Shown here in pieces: positions 58,930 to 64,000 of a stretch of 64,000 nt of DNA. The translations under genes were made by a program, and so were the position numbers. The notes under the pieces were generated by a model. The model saw only the letters and a list, made by a program, of their open reading frames with translations, was not told the origin of the DNA and made no database searches. Each line of letters starts with the position of its first letter. The first letter of the stretch is position 1. Source of the stretch: Catonia carolina (Eukaryota > Arthropoda > Insecta > Hemiptera > Achilidae); the NCBI GenBank assembly GCA_035578175.1, contig JAQMRL010000003.1, forward strand, positions 108,054,969 to 108,118,968, given 5' to 3'.

Positions 58930-59800
58930 GTTAAACGCTCACACAATTTTCTCTTGCCAATGCAAATAATGACCAATACAACCTAACATTAGAAATAAAT
59001 CATTAGAAATAAACAAAAAACTAACCTCCAAAAACATAATCTTCTTTTAATCATATGAACGACGCAAAATGAAAATCGACCCCACTTTGGCTTAAAAATA
59101 CGGAAAATCACTCTTTTTCGCTAAACTAGTCTCTGTAGAGAAACATGCTTGAATTAAAACTTGTAGATCTTTTAACTTTCTATAAATTTGATTATATACA
59201 CTTATGTCGTAAAATGCATAATAAGGACGAAATCTTTAAAAAATCGATTTTTCACACGTTTTTGCGTAAGAAAAAAACAAAAAATCGCTAATTACCGTTA
59301 AACTAAGCGTTATAAAAAAAAATGTTTAAACTAAAAATTGTAGGATTTTAAAGTGTCTACAACTTTTTTACGTAAATTTTTGCGCTAAAATGCATATTAA
59401 AGCCGTAATCTTAAAAAAAACTATTTTTTTACGTGAAAACAGCCTCACCAAGAATTTCAGCAAACATGGCGCCTATCTTATTTTGTAGAGCATTAAAAAC
59501 TTAGTATACCAGGTGATTATAAAAAAAAATTGTAGGACTAGTTTTGAGAAAATCGCAAATAAGTGAAAAATTCACGAATAAACTACTCCTTTCGGTCGAC
59601 CGATTTTGATGAAAATGTTCGTGTCGGGTCCGGTAGTAGTATGTAACTTAAGTTTCAAGTTTCAATTTTTTTTTTTTTTTTTTGTTCCGTTCTTGAGATA
59701 TTTTGTATACACACAGACACACACCCAGACCAATCGCTAAAAACATGTTTTTTTGGGTTCAGGGGGTCTAAAAACGTGTAGATCCGGTGAAAACGATTCA
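58930..59800 (+). repeat. TTTCTCTTGCC-end repeat, longest copy, right end truncated
   Basis: From 'acacaattttctcttgccaatgc' through the internal 'cttttttacgtaaatttttgcg' and 'tttcagcaaacatggcgcct' blocks to 'gtgtagatccggtgaaaac', where it stops short of the usual right end. Confidence 0.75.
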
Positions 59801-60879
59801 TGTGAATTACTCAGAAAAAAAATGAATCATTTATCAGCTGTTACTCCCAACCTAAAATATATTAGTTAATATTTTATGCAGTTAAGAGTGTTCGTTTTAT
59901 GTGCGTCTGTTTTGATTTTAAATAAAGCGAAATTTCAATATCTATTATTCATTTTTTCCTAAGTAATTCCCATAAATCTTTTCAGAATTAAATTTTCTAC
60001 AAATTTATTTAAGAAAAATTATACCTTTATATTTTCTTAATGGAAGTAATCTTACGTTAAACACAAAATATGTTATTTTTTTGGACCAATTCTTGTGTTT
60101 TATGTAAGATATCTCTGAAGGTATTGCATTTACACCTCTGGAACCAATTTTATTCAATTTTTAAGATTAAGAAACATAAGAAACAATCGTATTAGTATCT
60201 TTGTAATTACCTTGAACATTTTTATACGGCCTTACTTCACCAAGGGTACAGAGTTCTAGGTGAAATTTTTCGGTAGCCGTAACTCGGTAAGTAAGCGTTT
60301 TCAGGTATTTATGTTTATATGAACTTTTTTACCTACTTTTAGCTATAGAATAAGATCCCAAGAGATTGCCGTATAGTTTTGAATCACCCCTATATATTTC
60401 ACGCTTATATAAGACAACTTTTTTTATTGTACCGTTTTAAACACAATGTAACAACAACTTTACAATCTTCGTCCAAGTTCGAGATAAAAAAAGAACAGAG
60501 GAAATACGCCTATTTAAAGTTTAGGATAGTGTTTATACGTTCTCTTATAAGTTTTCATTCAATATACTCGTAAAATCGAATTTCTTTAACTCAATAATTC
60601 GGATATAATACTTATCTCCTAGTATAATTCTCCTTAAACTCAAAGAGTTTCTACGGCCATTTTTATTGTAATGAAAAATAGTGTGTTGAGATGATGCAAT
60701 GGTTTTGAATACTGACAAAAAACACGGAATATTTCATAGTTATTTTTAATTACTGAATTTTCAACAGAAATTTGTTAATAATTTGTTTCCACTTTTATGC
60801 GATCTTTTTAAAAACGGCTGTTGCTTTTTTTGAAAACGTAAGCCTCAATATGTAATCACATTTTTTACTACATTTTGTA
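59801..60879. other. Intergenic; possible transposon end at 60230-60395
   Basis: 'ttgccgtatagttttgaatcacccctatata' (to about 60395) has the look of a mariner-type right end (..TTTTGAATCACCCC-TA), but no matching left end was found. No gene. Confidence 0.35.
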
Positions 60880-61548
60880 CACTCTAGAAGATAGGGGTGG
60901 GCGCTATTAATGCTGAAATTCTTGGAGGGCCTGTGCTCTCGTAGGAAACATTGTTTTTTTTAATATTTCTGCCATCATATCCATTGTAGGGCAAGAGTGT
61001 AATTAAAATTGTCAAAAATTTAATAACAAAAATTTTATACTTCAACAATTTTCTCTCTAGAAAGCCCAGTTTAGAATCATTTGGTAATTTTCCGTGTTTT
61101 AAATCCAAACTTTCATTTTGCACAATTCGGTTATGATTAAAATTATGTTGAGCTTTTCAGTTAACTTTGTTTACTCATGAATGAACTTAGGTTGGATTTT
61201 TAATTATTTGGCAGGGCAAAGAGCTTGACTGTTTCACAACAGATATTTTTAACAATACGTAGAAATCGTAACTCTGAGAAAGTAATGAAGCCTAAATTAT
61301 GCATGAGCAAAATAATTGCAGGATATAGGGAAAGATTAAGTAAAGGAAACAATTAAACTTAATTGTCACTAAAAATTTATTATTATTTCCACAAAATAGG
61401 AATCTTTTTCATCATTTAATAACATGGTTCATTAAATATTTGTTACAATGCTAGAAATAATGAACAATGGAATTAAAAATTAAGTTGCAATCATTAGGAG
61501 GAAATAGCTTATTTTTAACAGTTTCAGCAAGTTATAATATTTAATATA
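60880..61548 (+). repeat. Unit-edge repeat and flank of copy E
   Basis: 60890-61250 is the unit-edge member of the TTTCTCTTGCC-end family ('gctgaaattcttggagg', 'cccagtttagaatcattt..gattttccgt'). The following flank matches 300-600 of unit A. Confidence 0.65.
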
Positions 61549-62482
61549 CACTTGACCCTCGGTGTTCGTGGACTTCTATGTTCGAGGTTTCGACCTTTCG
61601 AGATTTTGTATTTGTACACAAAAAATTCAATTTTCGAGATTAAAACTCGGTGTTCGTGATTCGTACTGGGACCTTGAACGAGAACACTGTCCCTCTCAGC
61701 CCCAACCTTCCCCTGTTTAGTGCATATGCTTCCCCTGTTTAGTGCATTCACCTGGTGGCTTAGCGCACAATGATGTTATTTCTGAAAGCGATATTCTTGA
61801 ATTGAACGTAGAACATAATGCTTCCTCAGAAGAATCCAAAGATGAATAAAAAATCAAAAAAACTTGGCTAGGGAAGATTTGAAACAATTATTTACGGCAA
61901 TAGATACAATAAAAACAATATTAGACAAGAATCCAAAACAAGATAGAGCTTTAGTATGTTACAATTCAATAAGATCAGCTTGCCATCCTTACAGACTAAA
62001 ACTTAAAGAACTTCAAACCAAAGCAGAACAAACAACGATTGTGAATTTGTTTAAGCCGAAGAGAAATGACATCATTACCACTCATCGAGGTATCAAGGTA
62101 TCACCATCAACATCAAGGACACAATTTGCAGCCCAGAAAGAATAAAATGTACATAAAGAAACAACTTTTAATGTTTTATAAAATTCACAAATAATAACAA
62201 AATATAATAGGGCAATATTTTTCGATTACAAAGAACATTTTACATCAAGTTAGTTAATTAATATTTTGTATTTCTTTTTTTAATAAATTAAATTTTTCTA
62301 TAACACACGGTTTTTTTTTAAATAAGCCAAAAAGTCTTGTTTATCTTTAAAATATACGCACTAATCACTCACATGGAACCGATTAGAAATTTTACATTGA
62401 AAATAGATCTCGATGTTCATGATTTCGATTTTCAAGATGGTTTTCATGGGCCCAATTAATCTCGAACATTGAGGGTGCAGTG
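61549..62482 (+). mobile_element. Tigger (pogo-type) deletion derivative
   Basis: 934 bp flanked by TA (61547-61548, 62483-62484). The inverted ends are CACTTGACCCTCGGTGTTCG and, on the right, the complement of CACTGCACCCTCAATGTTCG. Internal 'gttcgag..ttcgag' segments are typical of Tigger ends. Only the 3' part of the transposase is kept. Confidence 0.85.
61864..62145 (+). pseudogene. C-terminal part of a Tigger transposase
   Basis: 93 codons starting inside the family's C-terminal region: AREDLKQLFTAIDTIKTILD, then YNSIRSACHPYRLKLKELQ and TTIVNLFKPK, which match the tail of Tigger/jerky-like transposases. An upstream piece (SESDILELNVEHNASSEESK, about 61785-61845) matches the acidic linker but ends in TAA. 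The DNA-binding and catalytic domains are deleted. Confidence 0.8.
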
Positions 62483-62599
62483 TATTATATCGTCTCGTGT
62501 GTAAATCCGGTAGAAAAACAATTGGCGTTTCCTAAAACTGCTGGATAAAATCTGATGGCGTCAGGAGATTGCATCAGACCTGTGAAATAGCCCAAAAAC

Positions 62600-62870
62600 A
62601 CTTTTTCATTCTTAATCATCAAAAAAAATAAAATTTTAATGGGCTACCTTATTTGAATAACAAACAATAGGTTTTAAAACTCATTTTTCAAGTAATAATT
62701 GCTAATTGATTAGTCACGATGAATTAAGTAATTTGTATTTCTTCATTAATTTATCACTAATCAAATTTATTCGTTTATTGTTACACATTAACTAAAAGTA
62801 ATTCCAAAATTTATGGTTAAAACCCGAATCGGATACAAAATAAGAACATTTCAAATAAGTTTAAATAATA
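62600..62870 (+). repeat. Promoter-proximal repeat of copy E, one copy
   Basis: A single unit of the 247-bp repeat ('gctaattgattagtcacgatgaatt..cttcattaatttatcac'), directly upstream of the TATA box of E. Confidence 0.75.
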
Positions 62871-62942
62871 AACGACAACTAACTTAAATTTTTTAATTGC
62901 ATTAAAAGGAATAAAGTTGATTTTATGAGTAGATCAGTTACC

Positions 62943-62950
62943 TATATAAG
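62943..62950 (+). promoter_or_regulatory. TATA box of peptide gene copy E
   Basis: TATATAAG, identical in sequence and setting to copy A. TCAGTC (62977-62982) 36 nt downstream fits the arthropod initiator. Confidence 0.75.
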
Positions 62951-63049
62951 GCTGGATTGACAGATTGGAAATACATTCAGTCCTTCTAGTACTAGAAAGC
63001 AAAACTGATCTGTTTGAGGAAAAAATCAAAATCACTTGCTACGATTAAA

Positions 63050-63086
63050 ATGGCCAATTTGATGAACTGTTTAAGCATTTGTAAAG
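63050..63086 (+). CDS. Secreted Kazal-like peptide, copy E, exon 1 only
   Basis: 37 coding nt, MANLMNCLSICK plus one base, ending AAAG|GTAATT exactly as in A and D. The intron is still open at the right edge of the window, so exons 2 and 3 would lie beyond 64000. A SINE sits in the intron at 63280-63567. With an intact TATA box and initiator this copy has the best-looking promoter. Confidence 0.75.
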
Positions 63087-63279
63087 GTAATTACTTTATC
63101 TAAAGTTTAGTCGTAGTTTTAGTCATCTAAATTAAACATTTTTAAAAACCAGGTACATGCATTTCTTAGTTCTTTTACAGCGTTACAAGATTCCAAGAGG
63201 AGGTTAATGCAGTCGGCATGTTGGCATAGGTGCGCTTTAGTTAATGTTGTTTCGTTGCTTAATTCCACACATCTTAAAT

Positions 63280-63567
63280 CTAATTAACATAATGTGTGTA
63301 CGTTGCAATCTGTTCAATTCAGAACAATAAGCAGCCCCATGAGATTAGGATGATATGTATGACGTGTAAATGGGGTGTAGTCTTGTACAGACTCAGGTCG
63401 ACCATTCCTAAGAGAGTTTGGTTAATTGAACCCCAACCATAACCATCAAAGTATACCGGTAACCACTGTCTAGCATTCAAATCCGTATAAAAGTAACTAA
63501 CTTTACCAGGATTTGAACCAGGAACCATAGTCTCCGAAAATAAGCTGTGTAACAGCTGATTTTGGCG
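63280..63567 (-). mobile_element. SINE in intron 1 of copy E with 11-bp target duplication
   Basis: acatcttaaat flanks it at 63269-63279 and 63568-63578. The minus strand carries the SINE body with the B-box region 'ggttcctggttcaaatcctgg' and ends '..gcaacgtacacacattatgttaattag'. The 5' head with the A box is truncated relative to 34431-34742. Confidence 0.85.
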
Positions 63568-63578
63568 ACATCTTAAAT

Positions 63579-64000
63579 ATGAAACTTTTTTTAATATTGA
63601 CTGTCGATACAGGGTATTTAAAAAAGGTGCAATTCAATTTTAATTAACATAAACGTCGTACAAAATATCGTATGAATTAAATACCTATTTAAATTTTTGT
63701 TTTTAAAGAAAAAATATTTAAAAAAAAAATATTCATACTATAAAATTAAATAAACATTTAGAACATTATAACAGATGTTCTAAATGGTTCTCTGTGACTG
63801 AATGATATTTCGTATAAGTTTTGCAACATTTTAAGCCACTTTTATTATTTATTCCCCATCCATATTAGAAATCGAACGTATAGTATTTGCCTTTCATTAT
63901 AAACGTGTAAAAGGATTATATTTAAAATTACTGTAAATACTCCTGCAAGAACAGTCTGCAGGTGTATGATTACTGAATCGTTTAGGATACAACCCTTAGT
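63579..64000 (+). other. Intron 1 of copy E, continuing off the window
   Basis: Matches 2600-2970 of intron 1 of copy A ('aacataaacgt.gtacaaaat', 'ttttgcctttaatt'). No further features. Confidence 0.6.

Noticed and set aside
60230..60395. Complete mariner-like transposon
   Set aside because: Only one end-like sequence is visible; no left end or target duplication found.

Overview
This is a non-coding-rich, AT-rich eukaryotic nuclear window. Small genes with GT-AG introns, TATA boxes and AATAAA signals, together with a dense load of arthropod-type mobile elements (Tc1/mariner, piggyBac, pogo/Tigger, hAT, Penelope-like, RTE-like and I/Jockey-like LINEs, tRNA-derived SINEs), point to an insect. 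A hemipteran is plausible but not proven. I saw no bacterial-type genes or CRISPR arrays.

The main coding content is a cluster of small secreted cysteine-rich peptide genes, here called copies A to E. The deduced gene has three exons. Exon 1 has 37 coding nt. Exon 2 has 216 nt and carries the end of the signal peptide and five cysteines in a Kazal-like arrangement. Exon 3 is tiny and adds the sixth cysteine in A, B and C; in D it is frameshifted but still supplies a cysteine. A (+, 1415-4208) and D (-, 28479-25510) are complete; E (+, exon 1 at 63050-63086) runs off the right edge. B (-, 14374-14036) and C (+, 17355-17721) have lost exon 1 and the promoter.

The first 29.7 kb form one very large inverted duplication. 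The left arm is about 1-15,851 (A+, link, B-) and the right arm about 17,269-29,697 (C+, link, D-). A Penelope-like element with head and tail in opposite orientation, plus a SINE fragment, fills the centre. Most other elements in this block are in one arm only and have an empty site in the partner arm, so they postdate the duplication: piggyBac in intron 1 of A, mariner at 9.3-10.2 kb, and LINEs at 21.4 and 26.3 kb. A 990-bp insertion at 7.9-8.9 kb holds a tRNA-Lys pseudogene and a perfect 142-bp-arm hairpin. Between A and D the peptide exon differs by about 13% (mostly residue-changing), but the adjacent 3' UTR by only about 4%, the signature expected of diversifying selection.

From 29.7 to 60.9 kb I find no confident intact conventional gene. 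The region holds LINE, mariner, hAT and SINE remnants, microsatellites, two dispersed repeat families (one with TTTCTCTTGCC-type ends, one about 330 bp long with a shared short reading frame), a decayed member of a multicopy arthropod gene family at 56.0-57.9 kb, a relic of the peptide-gene unit at 51.7-54.7 kb, and an unusual GC-rich 60-codon reading frame at 46.3-46.4 kb that looks like a small membrane protein. From 60.9 kb the peptide-gene unit resumes with copy E, carrying a Tigger deletion derivative upstream and a SINE in its first intron.
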